A DNA stretch of 49,496 nt from Coprovicinus avistercoris (GTDB taxonomy: Bacteria > Actinomycetota > Coriobacteriia > Coriobacteriales > Atopobiaceae), in NCBI GenBank assembly GCA_018714895.1, contig DVMQ01000012.1, positions 1 through 49,496 of the forward strand, in the 5' to 3' direction. The translations under genes were made by a program, and so were the position numbers. How positions within the stretch are numbered: position 1 is the first letter of the stretch; each line of letters begins with the position of its first letter. The notes beneath the pieces are model-generated. The model did not search any database and was not told the DNA's origin. It worked only from the letters and a program-made list of their open reading frames with translations. Shown here piece by piece: positions 25,829 through 35,428 of the stretch.

Positions 25829-25856
25829 AAAACAGGCCCCAGCGTTCGCTGAGGCC
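25829..25856 (-). terminator. Terminator of tRNA-Leu, also downstream of the small membrane gene
   Basis: A stem of GGCC plus CAGCG paired across a 2-base loop, with one internal mismatch, followed on the minus strand by TGTTTT. It can also serve the plus-strand gene that ends 24 bases earlier. Confidence 0.75.
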
Positions 25857-25867
25857 TTCATTTGTAA

Positions 25868-25954
25868 TGGTGCGGGCGAAAGGACTTGAACCTTCATGAG
25901 GGAACCCTCATACGGACCTGAACCGTACGCGTCTGCCAATTCCGCCACGCCCGC
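25868..25954 (-). tRNA. tRNA-Leu (anticodon CAG)
   Basis: An 87-base class II tRNA: acceptor GCGGGCG/CGCCCGC, discriminator A and an encoded CCA (25870-25868). The anticodon loop TTCAGGT gives CAG, reading CUG. The variable arm and the TTCAAGTC T-loop are as expected. Confidence 0.97.
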
Positions 25955-25965
25955 GTGCACAGGGA

Positions 25966-25994
25966 ATTTTAGCGTCTCTTGGCAATCTTCGCAA
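25966..25994 (-). promoter_or_regulatory. Promoter for tRNA-Leu
   Basis: TTGCGA (25989-25994) and TAAAAT (25966-25971) on the minus strand, exactly 17 bases apart, with the -10 box 11 bases before the tRNA. Confidence 0.7.
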
Positions 25995-26037
25995 GCGGTA
26001 AATCGGAGATAACGCACTTCAATCGAACGGAGATACC

Positions 26038-27858
26038 GTGCGGAACAGTTCTTCTCATATCCCTTCAAAAGGTGCAACGCATCACAGCACACGCGCTCAT
26101 ACAGTTGTGCGTCAATCGCCAATATCCCAGGAACAGCTTGAAGAGCAGGCGCGAACGCTTTTAGGCAGATATCGTGTTCTAGAAACCCGTGGAACAGGCG
26201 GCTTTGGCACAGTAGAAGTGTGTTGGGATACACGTCTTCAGAGGCGGGTTGCCATTAAATGCATGCCTCTTGGCAATCTTGACGATGATCTTGCCGCCTC
26301 CACCGTAGACGAAGCCTTGAGTGAAGCACGTTATGCCAGCCGTCTTTCTCATCCCAATATTGTTGGTGTCCATGATTTTGAGTGGGATGGCGAATACGCC
26401 TATCTCGTGATGGAGTATGTCGACGGGTTGACTCTTGCTGAGCTGCTTGCCCGTGTAGAAGGCGGTGTGCTCACACCCGATGAGTGCTCGTACCTCTTAA
26501 GCAACCTTGCTTCTGCACTTGAATATGCCCACAAGAACCGCGTGCTTCACCTCGATATCAAGCCGGCAAACATCATTATCGATCGCTCGGGCGTGCCAAA
26601 AATTGGGGATTTCGGCATGGCAACCCTCGCCTCAGCCACCGGCTATGGCGACGCTCGAGGCGGCACCGTCGGGTATATGCCTCCCGAACAAATTCAGGGC
26701 GAGCTTGTGGACGAACGTTGCGATTTGTTTGCTCTTGCCGTCTGCCTTGTGCAAGCGCTTACCGGCAAACGTCCTTTCGCGGCTCCAACAGCCGAGCAAT
26801 CCTTGCGCCTCATTTCTCGTGGCGCAACCGAAGCACTTGCACAGATTCGTCTTGAATGTGGGCATGAAGCCGCCGATGCACTCCAAGCTGCACTGGAACC
26901 TACGCCAGCCTATAGAACTCCATCGGTTGAGCAGTTTGCCGCAGAGGCAGTACCAGCTCTTGGAAATAGTGACCATGGCCTGGCTTCGCTCCAAGACCTT
27001 CTCGATCAGCTCGATGATGAAGATGAGGGGACTGGCGCTGTGTACCATGGCGTCCGGCTGCCTCTTGCCGAGCGCGCACCATGGCTTCCCTCTCTTATTG
27101 TGCGCACTGCTTCGGCCTGTTTATGTGGCTGGGCTGGATGGCTTGCCGCAAGCACGCTCGTTCTTCCTGGTGTGGTTCCAACAATCCTTGCGATTGGTAT
27201 TTGCGCACTTTGTGGAGCTTTGCTTCCCTCTCTCGGATCGGGTTTGGCACTTGCTTGCATTGCTGTTTCTTTTGCTATGGGCGCCACTGGGCCCGCTCAG
27301 GCCACACTCACACCAATAGGCGCTTTTGCTCTTATCGGCCTCGTTATTGCCCTTGGTGCTTGGTGGATTTTTGTCGCCCGCACAAAAAATGAAAGTATTT
27401 GCGCACTTCTGTTCCCCTGTGTTCTGGGACAACCCATAGCCTCGGTAGCCCTGAGTGCCGCAGCACTCAACCCACTTCAGGCGGGAGCAACAGCCGCTCT
27501 CTCATGGTTTCTTTCTCAGGCGCTTTCTGCAAACCTCATTAACACCGAAACGCTTGCTTCAGCGCTAATGAGCATTATTACTACACCTTCAAACTTACTT
27601 GAAGGAATCACCCTTGTTCTTGCTGCAGCTATAGGGAGTATTTTTGCATCTAGAGGAAAGACAAGCTTAGCAATTACTGGTCAAATTGCCGCATTTCTCA
27701 TTGCGCTCGGAGGGCAACTTCTCGTAGGACGGGTGGAGAATGGCGGTATATGGGTCGCTCCGGAAGCCGTGCCAGTGGCTGTTGCGGTACTCTTGTGTGT
27801 GTTTATGTGCGTCACTACGGTCTCGTTCGGACCGTCTAACGCCAGGCAGGAGACATAA
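26038..27858 (+). CDS. Serine/threonine protein kinase with polytopic membrane domain (PknA position)
   Basis: A 606-residue protein. The kinase domain spans about 44-305: glycine loop RGTGGFGTV, Lys74, catalytic HLDIKPAN (171-178, Asp173; HLD instead of HRD) and DFG 191-193. A linker rich in Asp/Glu (about 320-332) leads to some eight or nine hydrophobic segments from 354 to 597, with no extracellular domain of size. Mycobacterial clusters have PknA near the end with one helix; here a kinase with a transporter-like membrane half opens the operon. GTG start with GGAG five bases before. It ends two bases before fhaA. Substrates are probably the FHA proteins and cell-wall enzymes downstream. 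Confidence 0.9.
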   Translation: MRNSSSHIPSKGATHHSTRAHTVVRQSPISQEQLEEQARTLLGRYRVLETRGTGGFGTVEVCWDTRLQRRVAIKCMPLGNLDDDLAASTVDEALSEARYASRLSHPNIVGVHDFEWDGEYAYLVMEYVDGLTLAELLARVEGGVLTPDECSYLLSNLASALEYAHKNRVLHLDIKPANIIIDRSGVPKIGDFGMATLASATGYGDARGGTVGYMPPEQIQGELVDERCDLFALAVCLVQALTGKRPFAAPTAEQSLRLISRGATEALAQIRLECGHEAADALQAALEPTPAYRTPSVEQFAAEAVPALGNSDHGLASLQDLLDQLDDEDEGTGAVYHGVRLPLAERAPWLPSLIVRTASACLCGWAGWLAASTLVLPGVVPTILAIGICALCGALLPSLGSGLALACIAVSFAMGATGPAQATLTPIGAFALIGLVIALGAWWIFVARTKNESICALLFPCVLGQPIASVALSAAALNPLQAGATAALSWFLSQALSANLINTETLASALMSIITTPSNLLEGITLVLAAAIGSIFASRGKTSLAITGQIAAFLIALGGQLLVGRVENGGIWVAPEAVPVAVAVLLCVFMCVTTVSFGPSNARQET

Positions 27859-27860
27859 CG

Positions 27861-28898
27861 ATGAACTTCTTCAACGTATTCGAGGATCGTATTGCGAGCG
27901 TGTTTGGCACCTCGCCACAAGGTTATACCGAGCCATTTTCCTTTAAGAAGCTCGCCAAGCGTGCTGCTAAGGAAATGGAAAAAGAGACCTACGTCATCAA
28001 CGGGGTGGATACTGCCCCGGGTCTGTATACCATCCTTGTTTCATCCGCCGATGATGCTGTCATGCGTCCGCTCTATGGTGCGCTGACCAACGAGATTGCT
28101 CAGTTCGTTGAGGGGCAAGCGCAATCGAAGGGCTACACCTTTGTAGGAGAGCCGCTTGTGCGCTTTATGGTTGACCCTTCACTGCGCAGCGGCAAATTCT
28201 CCGTATTTGCCGAAAATGTTGATGCGCGTACCCTCGGACGCCTGCGCGCCGAAGAGATTAGCTTTCTTGAGAAGGCGCCGGATCTTGCAGAGCAGCGCTC
28301 TGCTGCTGCAGCTCGCCGCCAAGCACCATCCCCCACACCGCGCAGCTCCGCTCGTGCGCGTGTTCCGCAAGTTGCCGTTCCTCCTCAAGAGCCTGTGCCC
28401 ACTCCTCCTGCGGTACCACAAGAGTTTGCGCCTGAGGCGGATGGACTTGATGTGCTTCCTGCAAACGAAGTAAATAACCCCATGCTTCTTTCAGAACACG
28501 CAACGCCGCAGCCTGTCCCGAATCCTGTTGCAGCACCTGTACCTCAAACGGTGCGCCGTCCTTCTCAGCAACAGGAGCCCGCACAAGCCTCTGCGCGTCC
28601 GGCTGCCCCTGCAGCTGCCTGCATGCTTATCGATCGCAAAACGGGTCAGACCTACAATGTCACCAGCCCACGTGCAATTATTGGCCGTGAGCGCAATCGC
28701 GGTGGCGTGGTACTGCGCGACCCGAATGTCTCACGTCGCCACGCAGAGCTTTCCTACGATGGTCGCACGTGGAGAATTGCCGATTTGAATTCCACCAATG
28801 GCACACTCGTGAATGATGTGGATGTTGACGAGTGCGCCCTTCGAAGCGGAGACCTCATCACGCTGGGTCTCACGAACTTAGAGTTCCGGGAGAACTAG
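27861..28898 (+). CDS. fhaA: FhaA-like protein (DUF3662 plus FHA domain)
   Basis: A 345-residue cytoplasmic adaptor. Residues 1-115 match the FhaA N-terminal domain (DUF3662), followed by a proline- and glutamine-rich linker (about 150-255), then an FHA domain at 258-345 with IIGRERNRGGVVL, SRRHAEL and LNSTNGTLVN, which bind phosphothreonine. In mycobacteria FhaA binds the phosphorylated pseudokinase of MviN to curb peptidoglycan synthesis. AGGAG is eight bases before ATG. Second gene of the operon; one base separates it from fhaB. Confidence 0.92.
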   Translation: MNFFNVFEDRIASVFGTSPQGYTEPFSFKKLAKRAAKEMEKETYVINGVDTAPGLYTILVSSADDAVMRPLYGALTNEIAQFVEGQAQSKGYTFVGEPLVRFMVDPSLRSGKFSVFAENVDARTLGRLRAEEISFLEKAPDLAEQRSAAAARRQAPSPTPRSSARARVPQVAVPPQEPVPTPPAVPQEFAPEADGLDVLPANEVNNPMLLSEHATPQPVPNPVAAPVPQTVRRPSQQQEPAQASARPAAPAAACMLIDRKTGQTYNVTSPRAIIGRERNRGGVVLRDPNVSRRHAELSYDGRTWRIADLNSTNGTLVNDVDVDECALRSGDLITLGLTNLEFREN

Positions 28899-28899
28899 C

Positions 28900-29313
28900 A
28901 TGATTGATCTCGTCTTATTTGCAGGCCGCATTCTCTTGGTAGTTTTGCTTTACCTGTTCCTTTTTACCGTCATGAAGACAGGAATTGGACTGGTAAAGGG
29001 CCAGCGTACCGATGCCGCCATCTGGTGTGTCGACATCGAGAAAGGCCCCAAGCAGCTGCGCGGCTTGCATCTTGACGTACTCGGCCCCGTTGTGGTGGGC
29101 CGCTCACCATCTTCAGACATAACCATTGCAGAGCCTTTTGTTTCCTCTACCCACGCTCGGTTTACCATCCAGGGACCAGCACTGGTGGTTGAAGATCTGG
29201 GTTCAACAAACGGCACGTTTGTAAACGGACATGCCATAGGACAGCCTGTAACTTTGCGTGATGGTGACGAAGTGCAGGTAGGAGACACCATCATGAGAGT
29301 TGGCCGGCGATGA
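28900..29313 (+). CDS. fhaB: FhaB/FipA-like membrane-anchored FHA protein
   Basis: A 137-residue protein: one N-terminal helix (about 5-25), then an FHA domain at 62-130 with VVVGRSPSSDITI, SSTHARF and LGSTNGTFVNG. FhaB in mycobacteria is a target of the operon's kinases and contacts the division machinery. GGGAG is seven bases before ATG. The stop overlaps pstP by four bases (ATGA), pointing to translational coupling. Confidence 0.92.
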   Translation: MIDLVLFAGRILLVVLLYLFLFTVMKTGIGLVKGQRTDAAIWCVDIEKGPKQLRGLHLDVLGPVVVGRSPSSDITIAEPFVSSTHARFTIQGPALVVEDLGSTNGTFVNGHAIGQPVTLRDGDEVQVGDTIMRVGRR

Positions 29314-30563
29314 ACGACACAACGTCTAAAACAGAACCGGTTAATGCCCCTGGCAGCGAAACTGTACCGGTAACCTCTCGCAAAGGTGCTGACGTGGACA
29401 CTGGCTCCGCAGGCAGACTCGCCTGGGGAGCACGTTCCGATGTCGGCCTTGTGCGTGACCATAACGAAGATGCCTTTTTGGTACATGCCCCACTCTTCTG
29501 TGTGTGCGACGGCATGGGCGGCCATGCCGCTGGCGAAGTTGCAAGCGCCATTGCAGTGCGTTGCATAGCAGAACACGCTCCGGTTACGGCAGACGATGTC
29601 TTACTCGGCACCGCTGTTGAGCTTGCCAATGCCGCCATTATTGAAGGGGCGGCTGAAGGCGTTGGCAAACCGGGAATGGGTTGCACTGCCACCGCTGCTG
29701 TTATTGAGAATGATCATATGGCCATAGCGCACGTGGGAGATTCGCGTCTGTATGTGCTTCATGCAGGCTCACTCGTGCGCGTAACACATGACCATTCCTT
29801 TGTAGAAGAACTCGTTGACGCGGGAGAGATTACGGCCGACGAGGCGCGTGTACATCCCTCGCGCTCTGTCATTACCCGTGCACTTGGCTCGGATCCCGAC
29901 ATGTATGCCGACCACTTCACGCTCGATGTGGCCCGCGGTGACCGCATTATTCTCTGTTCAGACGGACTGTCCTCTATGGTGCCCGACAGCATCATTGAGG
30001 AACTTGCGGTCTCTTCAGCTACGCCTCAGCAAGCTGCCGACAATCTTGTTGCAGCCGCTCTTGAAGCCGGTGGCCATGACAATGTCACTGTTATTGTTAT
30101 TGATGTGCAGGACGATGGTGCTTCTGAGCTCGTGCGCAAGCGTCGCCGCCGCGCAATTATTGGCTGGATCTTAGGCCTCTTCATAGTGGCTGCCGCGCTT
30201 TTCGCTTTTCTCTTTTTCTATGTCTCAAATTCTTGGTATGTAGGTATAAACAATGGTAACGTCGCCATTTACCAAGGTGTTGAAGGTAATTTCTTGGGTA
30301 TTTCTTTTTCCACACTCGAAGAAACAACTACTGTGCGGGTACAAGACCTTCCTGAGGCAACACAGGTCTCCCTTCAAAACGGTATTGAAGTTGCAAGCCT
30401 AACGGATGCCCAAGCAACCATCAGAAGTTATCGCGATCAAATTACCTCTGAAAAAGAGCGGACGGCAGAAGTTGCCAATAGCGCTCAGTCACAAGGTGCT
30501 GGTACTTCCCAACCGCAAGAAGCAAATCAGACCGCTCAGCCAACTGTTGGGGAGGGTGTATAA
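29310..30563 (+). CDS. pstP: PP2C-family serine/threonine phosphatase (PstP)
   Basis: Removes phosphates placed by the operon kinases. A 417-residue protein: PP2C domain about 35-270 with VRDHNEDAF, CDGMGGHAAGE, AHVGDSRLY, LCSDGLSSM and GHDNVTVI (the metal-binding aspartates are present), a membrane helix about 279-300, and an outside region of about 115 residues rich in Gln, Thr and Glu. The extracellular tail has no recognised fold. Starts within the fhaB stop and ends two bases before the fused RodA-PBP gene. Confidence 0.94.
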   Translation: MNDTTSKTEPVNAPGSETVPVTSRKGADVDTGSAGRLAWGARSDVGLVRDHNEDAFLVHAPLFCVCDGMGGHAAGEVASAIAVRCIAEHAPVTADDVLLGTAVELANAAIIEGAAEGVGKPGMGCTATAAVIENDHMAIAHVGDSRLYVLHAGSLVRVTHDHSFVEELVDAGEITADEARVHPSRSVITRALGSDPDMYADHFTLDVARGDRIILCSDGLSSMVPDSIIEELAVSSATPQQAADNLVAAALEAGGHDNVTVIVIDVQDDGASELVRKRRRRAIIGWILGLFIVAAALFAFLFFYVSNSWYVGINNGNVAIYQGVEGNFLGISFSTLEETTTVRVQDLPEATQVSLQNGIEVASLTDAQATIRSYRDQITSEKERTAEVANSAQSQGAGTSQPQEANQTAQPTVGEGV

Positions 30564-30565
30564 CC

Positions 30566-33445
30566 ATGAACGCCTACGCGGCCACCACCCCCTCTTCTCA
30601 CGCTGTTAGCCGTCGCAGCACTGAGCTTTTGCTGCTCTGCGCTGCTGCGCTGCCGGTACTTCTCATTTACGCCATGTATGTTGTAAATACAGGGACTGAG
30701 CTCAGCGTGGCTACCCTTGGGGTTCCCCTCGGGTTGTTGGGCGCATTTGCGGTGGCACACATAGCCATTCGTTTTCTTGCTCCTGGAGCAGACCCTGCGA
30801 TTTTGCCCATCGTGTTCGTACTTTCTGGCATAGGCGTCACATTCGTTACGCGTCTTGCTCCAGATGAAGCCGTTGGCCAAGTTATGTGGCTTTTTCTGGG
30901 TGTTGTTGCTATGGTCGCCACCCTTGCTGTCGTGCGAAGCCTCGACGCTTTTACCCGCTACAAATACACCATTGGCCTTGCCGGCCTTATCTTGCTCATA
31001 CTTCCAATGATTTTGGGTGTAGAGATCGGCGGCTCTAAGCTGTGGTTGCGCATAGGCTCCCTCACATTCCAGCCTGGCGAAATTGCAAAGATTCTTGTTG
31101 TTATCTTTTTAGCAAGCTACTTGTCAGAGAACCGAGAACTGCTTTCAGCATCCAGTCGAAAGGTTGGTCCTTTCACCATTCCACGTCTGCGCATGTTTGC
31201 CCCAATGTTTGTGATGTGGGGCGTCGCGTTGCTCATCGCGGTATTTGAACGTGATTTGGGAAGCGCAGTTCTGTTCTTCACCATCTTTGTAGTGATGCTT
31301 TATGTGGCCACTGGGCGCGCTTCGTATGTTGTGGTCTCACTTGCATTGCTCGCTATTGGTGGCGTGTTTTGCTACATGCTTTTCAACCACATTCGCGTGC
31401 GTTTCCAGATCTGGCTTGATCCTTTTGCCGATCCCTCCGGTTCCGGCATGCAGATTGTACAGTCACTCTTCTCGCTTGCCGATGGCGGCCTTATTGGCTC
31501 CGGTATTGGTAAGGGCATGCCAACACTCATTCCTGTTGTAGAGTCCGACTTCATCTTCTCTGCTATCGGCGAAGAAATGGGTCTTTTGGGTGGAAGCGCC
31601 ATTTTGATTCTGTTCATGCTGCTCGCAGTCCGCGCGCTTGCCACTGCGGCGCGTGCAAAGTCAGACATGGCTGCCTTCACCACGGTCGGCCTTACCACAT
31701 CCCTTTCTTTCCAGGCCTTTCTTATCGTTGGTGGCGTTACCAAGCTTCTGCCACTAACTGGCGTTACGCTGCCCTTCATGAGTCAGGGCGGTAGCTCGTT
31801 GCTCTCCAGCTTCATTATTGTTGGACTGCTGCTTCGCGCCGGCGATGAGGGCACAGGCAGAGGCGAGCAGTTGTTGGGAACCGGTACCGCAACTGGCGAA
31901 GCTGTTCGCGCGCCCGGTGGCTCACGTTTTGCATCTGTGGCTCATGGTAGCCATGTGCGAGGCGGCTTTGGCTTGCTCACACCCGAGTCAGGCGTGCTTG
32001 GCCGTGTAGCGCTTGGCCATCGCCTCACGCGCCTCATTACCTTCTTCACGCTGCTCTTTGCTGTTCTTGTCGCCAATCTCACCTATATCCAGGTGATTCG
32101 CGCAGAAGAGTATCAGCAGATGCCCAACAACAATCACACCATTGCTCGCAGCGCCTATATTCAGCGTGGTTCAATCATCACATCTGATGGTGTCACGCTT
32201 GCTCAAAGTGTGCAGCAAGCCGATGGTACCTATGTACGCACATATCCATCTGGCAATTTGGCTGCACATTCCGTTGGCTATCTCTCAACGCAATATGGCG
32301 CAACGGGTGTTGAGGCATCCATGAACGACACCCTTACCGGTCATGCAGACTATTCCAACTGGATGTCGGCTTTGAATTCCCTTGCGGGTATAGAAACGCC
32401 GGGCAATTCGGTTGTTCTCACCATTGATTCGCGCATTCAGCAGGCCTGCGAGGATGCGCTCCAGGGACGTGTGGGAGCTATTGTTGTTCTTGATCCGTCC
32501 ACCGGAGCAATTCTGGGCAAAGCCAGCTCACCAAGCTTCTCGTATGACAATATCTCGTCGGTTATCGAGAGCAACGACGGTTCAGGCGCTCTTCTCGACC
32601 GCACTACACAGGGCCTCTATGCTCCTGGATCAACCTTTAAGGTTGTAACTATGGCAGCCGCTCTGGACTCAGGCCTCATGACCCCAGATACCTCCGTTGC
32701 TGCTCCTGCTGCAACTACCATTGGAGGCGCGCAAGTCACCAACGACCATGATGCCGACTACGGAACCATTAGTCTTTCACGCGCGCTTGCCGTTTCTTCT
32801 AACACGGCCTTCGGACAGGTGGGCGTTGATGTTGGTGCTGATAGACTCGTAAGCTATGCCAATGCCTTTGGTTACGGCACTTCTTTAGGCCAGGATTTCT
32901 CATGCGCCACGTCGCTCATGCCAGTTCCTTCCGAAATGACCGAGTGGGAAACTGCCTGGGCAGCTTGCGGACAACCTGTTGGACAACACGATAGCCCCGC
33001 TGGACCTCAAACGACCGTTATGCAAAACGCTGTTATTGCTGCCGCTATTGCAAACGATGGCATCGTTATGGATCCCTATCTTGTGGACCACGTGCTTTCA
33101 CCAGAAGGCGCCACGGTTTCCACCACGCAGCCCCGCTCGCTTGGACAAGCAATCTCGAGCTCAACCGCTCAGCAACTCAAAGAGTCTATGCTCGGTGTTG
33201 TTGAAGACGGCACCGGTACAGCAGCTCAGGTGAGCGGCGTACGTGTTGCTGGCAAGACAGGAACTGCTCAGGTTTCTGATGGGGTTATCAATTCGCTTTA
33301 TATTGGCTTTGCTCCCTATGACAAGCCTACGCTTGCCATATCAATTTGCGTTGAAGGCAACGGCGAAGACATCGAAGGCCTTGCTGCTGAGCTTGGTGGA
33401 CAAGTTATGGCTACCTCGCTTGCCGTGCAATCAGAGGGGGCATAA
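30566..33445 (+). CDS. RodA/FtsW (SEDS) glycosyltransferase fused to a class B penicillin-binding protein
   Basis: A 959-residue single frame. Residues about 18-425 are a SEDS polymerase: many helices, WLRIGSLTFQPGEIAK, FERDLGSAVLFF and VVESDFIFSAIGEEMG, where Asp328 matches the essential Asp of RodA. A Gly-rich linker (about 427-480) leads to one helix (488-508) and a PbpA-type transpeptidase with YIQRGSI near 531, the serine motif STFK (Ser689), SSN (744-746) and KTGT (897-900). In mycobacteria rodA and pbpA are adjacent separate genes. Here polymerase and cross-linker are one chain, with no stop or start at the joint. GGAGGG nine bases before ATG. Confidence 0.94.
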   Translation: MNAYAATTPSSHAVSRRSTELLLLCAAALPVLLIYAMYVVNTGTELSVATLGVPLGLLGAFAVAHIAIRFLAPGADPAILPIVFVLSGIGVTFVTRLAPDEAVGQVMWLFLGVVAMVATLAVVRSLDAFTRYKYTIGLAGLILLILPMILGVEIGGSKLWLRIGSLTFQPGEIAKILVVIFLASYLSENRELLSASSRKVGPFTIPRLRMFAPMFVMWGVALLIAVFERDLGSAVLFFTIFVVMLYVATGRASYVVVSLALLAIGGVFCYMLFNHIRVRFQIWLDPFADPSGSGMQIVQSLFSLADGGLIGSGIGKGMPTLIPVVESDFIFSAIGEEMGLLGGSAILILFMLLAVRALATAARAKSDMAAFTTVGLTTSLSFQAFLIVGGVTKLLPLTGVTLPFMSQGGSSLLSSFIIVGLLLRAGDEGTGRGEQLLGTGTATGEAVRAPGGSRFASVAHGSHVRGGFGLLTPESGVLGRVALGHRLTRLITFFTLLFAVLVANLTYIQVIRAEEYQQMPNNNHTIARSAYIQRGSIITSDGVTLAQSVQQADGTYVRTYPSGNLAAHSVGYLSTQYGATGVEASMNDTLTGHADYSNWMSALNSLAGIETPGNSVVLTIDSRIQQACEDALQGRVGAIVVLDPSTGAILGKASSPSFSYDNISSVIESNDGSGALLDRTTQGLYAPGSTFKVVTMAAALDSGLMTPDTSVAAPAATTIGGAQVTNDHDADYGTISLSRALAVSSNTAFGQVGVDVGADRLVSYANAFGYGTSLGQDFSCATSLMPVPSEMTEWETAWAACGQPVGQHDSPAGPQTTVMQNAVIAAAIANDGIVMDPYLVDHVLSPEGATVSTTQPRSLGQAISSSTAQQLKESMLGVVEDGTGTAAQVSGVRVAGKTGTAQVSDGVINSLYIGFAPYDKPTLAISICVEGNGEDIEGLAAELGGQVMATSLAVQSEGA

Positions 33446-33558
33446 GGAACATGAATAATGAAAAGACATATATCATGCATGCATGGGTGTTTATCCCAAA
33501 CAACAAACGAACTTTAAACACAACACCGACGAGCAACATGGGATAGAGAGGGAGAGAG

Positions 33559-35406
33559 ATGCCAGGTAGGGTCCTTGGGGGCCGGTACACGGTCCAAGAC
33601 AAAATCGGCGCAGGAGGAATGGCCACAGTTTTTCGCGGTCTTGACAATGTGTTAGGACGCACGGTTGCCATTAAGACAATGCTTCCTCAATATGCATCTG
33701 ACCCATCTTTTGCTGCACGTTTTAAGCAAGAGGCACAGGCAGCTGCGGCACTTCAGAGTCCATACATTGTCTCGGTCTACGACTGGGGCAAAGATGGTGA
33801 GACGTACTACATTGTTATGGAGTACTTGCGTGGCACCGACCTTAAGAGCGGCATTCGCAAGCACGGCGCGCTCGATTGCCGCAAGGTAGCGCAAATCGGC
33901 TCACAAATTGCACAGGCTCTCTCCGTTGCCCACAAGCACGACATTATCCATAGAGATATCAAGCCGCAGAACATCATGGTTCAGCCCGACGGCAATATCA
34001 AAGTCATGGACTTTGGTATTGCACGAGCAAAGAACAGTCACCTCACACAGGACAACAATGTTCTTGGCACGGCGCACTATGTCTCTCCGGAACAAACACA
34101 GGGCAAGGAGCTCGGCCCAACATCTGATATCTACTCCCTCGGTATCGTGATGTATGAGGCAGCTACCGGCCAAGTGCCCTTCCAGGGCGATGACGCCATT
34201 TCTGTAGCGCTCAAGCAAGTACAAGAGCAGCCCGTTCCTCCCAGTCAAATCAATCCCAATGTTGATGCACAGCTTGAAGGAATTATCCTTCGCTGCATGC
34301 AGAAGAATCCTCAAGATCGCTTCCAGACTGCAGACGAGCTTGCACGTGTTTTGCGTGATTATCTTGCTGGACGTATGGCTGCGGTGTCTAGCGCAACTGC
34401 TATTCCAACACCCATCTCTGGACAAACCCAGCGCATGGGCCAGGTCACCCCACCTATCTCACCAAACGGACGTACTTCAACCCGTATTCCTTCTCAGCAT
34501 ATTGGTGAGTCAGCAACAAACGAAGCTGAGAAACGCTCCCGGTCGCGCAGGAACAAAATTATCGCGGGGGTTATTGTTGCCATTATCGCCATCGTTGGAA
34601 TTGTTGTTGCCGTAAGCGCAATGAACTCCAACTCCGCACGTCAAGAAGTGCCGAACTTTGTAACGCTCACACAAGATCAGGCGACTTCACAAATCGAAAA
34701 CTCCGACTTCTTTGAAGTTGGCGAGATTACGGAAGAATACAGCGCGAATGTAGAAGAAGGCCGCATTATTGAGCAGGATCCAAGTGCTGGTACGCAGGTT
34801 ACTAAAGGAACCAAGATTAATCTCGTTGTCTCGCGTGGACCAGAGCCTGCTGCTGATGTAACCGTTCCTGACTTGCAGAACAAAACGCCTGCTGAGGCAG
34901 AAAAAGAGCTTGAAAGCCTTGGTCTGCGCGGGCAAGCAGGAGAATCTGTTTACTCCGACGATGTTGCAAATGGCTTGGTGTGTGGACAGTCGGTAGCAGC
35001 TGGTTCAACCGCTAAGGCTGGAGATACTATCACGTACCAGATCTCGCTCGGCCCTCAGAATTTGGCCGTTCCTGACGTGACCGGAAAGTCTGAAACGTCT
35101 GCCACGAGCGAACTTCAGGCAGCTGGCTTTGAGGTAAATGTTGAGTATCGTAACAGCAGCAGTGTAGAAGCTGGTTTGGTAATCAGTTACTCGCCCACAA
35201 GCGATCAGCCCAAGGGCACCACCATTACCATTACTGTTTCGGATGGCCCTGCCTACACACCGTCATATCCGAGCGGCGGTAACTCAAATTCTGATTCCTC
35301 TGATTCTTCCAATTCAGATTCATCAGATTCCAGCGACTCCTCCAATAGTGGCTCTAATACAGGATCGGACTCAGATTCCTCTGATAGCAGCAGCTCAACG
35401 TCATAG
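33559..35406 (+). CDS. pknB: PknB-like serine/threonine kinase with three PASTA domains
   Basis: A 615-residue membrane kinase that senses peptidoglycan fragments. Kinase domain 8-270: GAGGMATV loop, Lys39, HRDIKPQN (131-138) and DFG 151-153. A juxtamembrane linker rich in Thr/Ser/Pro (275-330) precedes one helix at 334-354. Three PASTA repeats follow at about 363-428, 435-498 and 502-564. The last 43 residues (573-615) are almost all Ser, Asp and Asn, resembling SD-repeat stalks. ATG follows a GGGAGAGAG site. A 113-base gap after the RodA-PBP gene may hold its own promoter. A strong terminator closes the operon. Confidence 0.96.
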   Translation: MPGRVLGGRYTVQDKIGAGGMATVFRGLDNVLGRTVAIKTMLPQYASDPSFAARFKQEAQAAAALQSPYIVSVYDWGKDGETYYIVMEYLRGTDLKSGIRKHGALDCRKVAQIGSQIAQALSVAHKHDIIHRDIKPQNIMVQPDGNIKVMDFGIARAKNSHLTQDNNVLGTAHYVSPEQTQGKELGPTSDIYSLGIVMYEAATGQVPFQGDDAISVALKQVQEQPVPPSQINPNVDAQLEGIILRCMQKNPQDRFQTADELARVLRDYLAGRMAAVSSATAIPTPISGQTQRMGQVTPPISPNGRTSTRIPSQHIGESATNEAEKRSRSRRNKIIAGVIVAIIAIVGIVVAVSAMNSNSARQEVPNFVTLTQDQATSQIENSDFFEVGEITEEYSANVEEGRIIEQDPSAGTQVTKGTKINLVVSRGPEPAADVTVPDLQNKTPAEAEKELESLGLRGQAGESVYSDDVANGLVCGQSVAAGSTAKAGDTITYQISLGPQNLAVPDVTGKSETSATSELQAAGFEVNVEYRNSSSVEAGLVISYSPTSDQPKGTTITITVSDGPAYTPSYPSGGNSNSDSSDSSNSDSSDSSDSSNSGSNTGSDSDSSDSSSSTS

Positions 35407-35428
35407 CTTCGTTTGTCGCGTTACTTTG

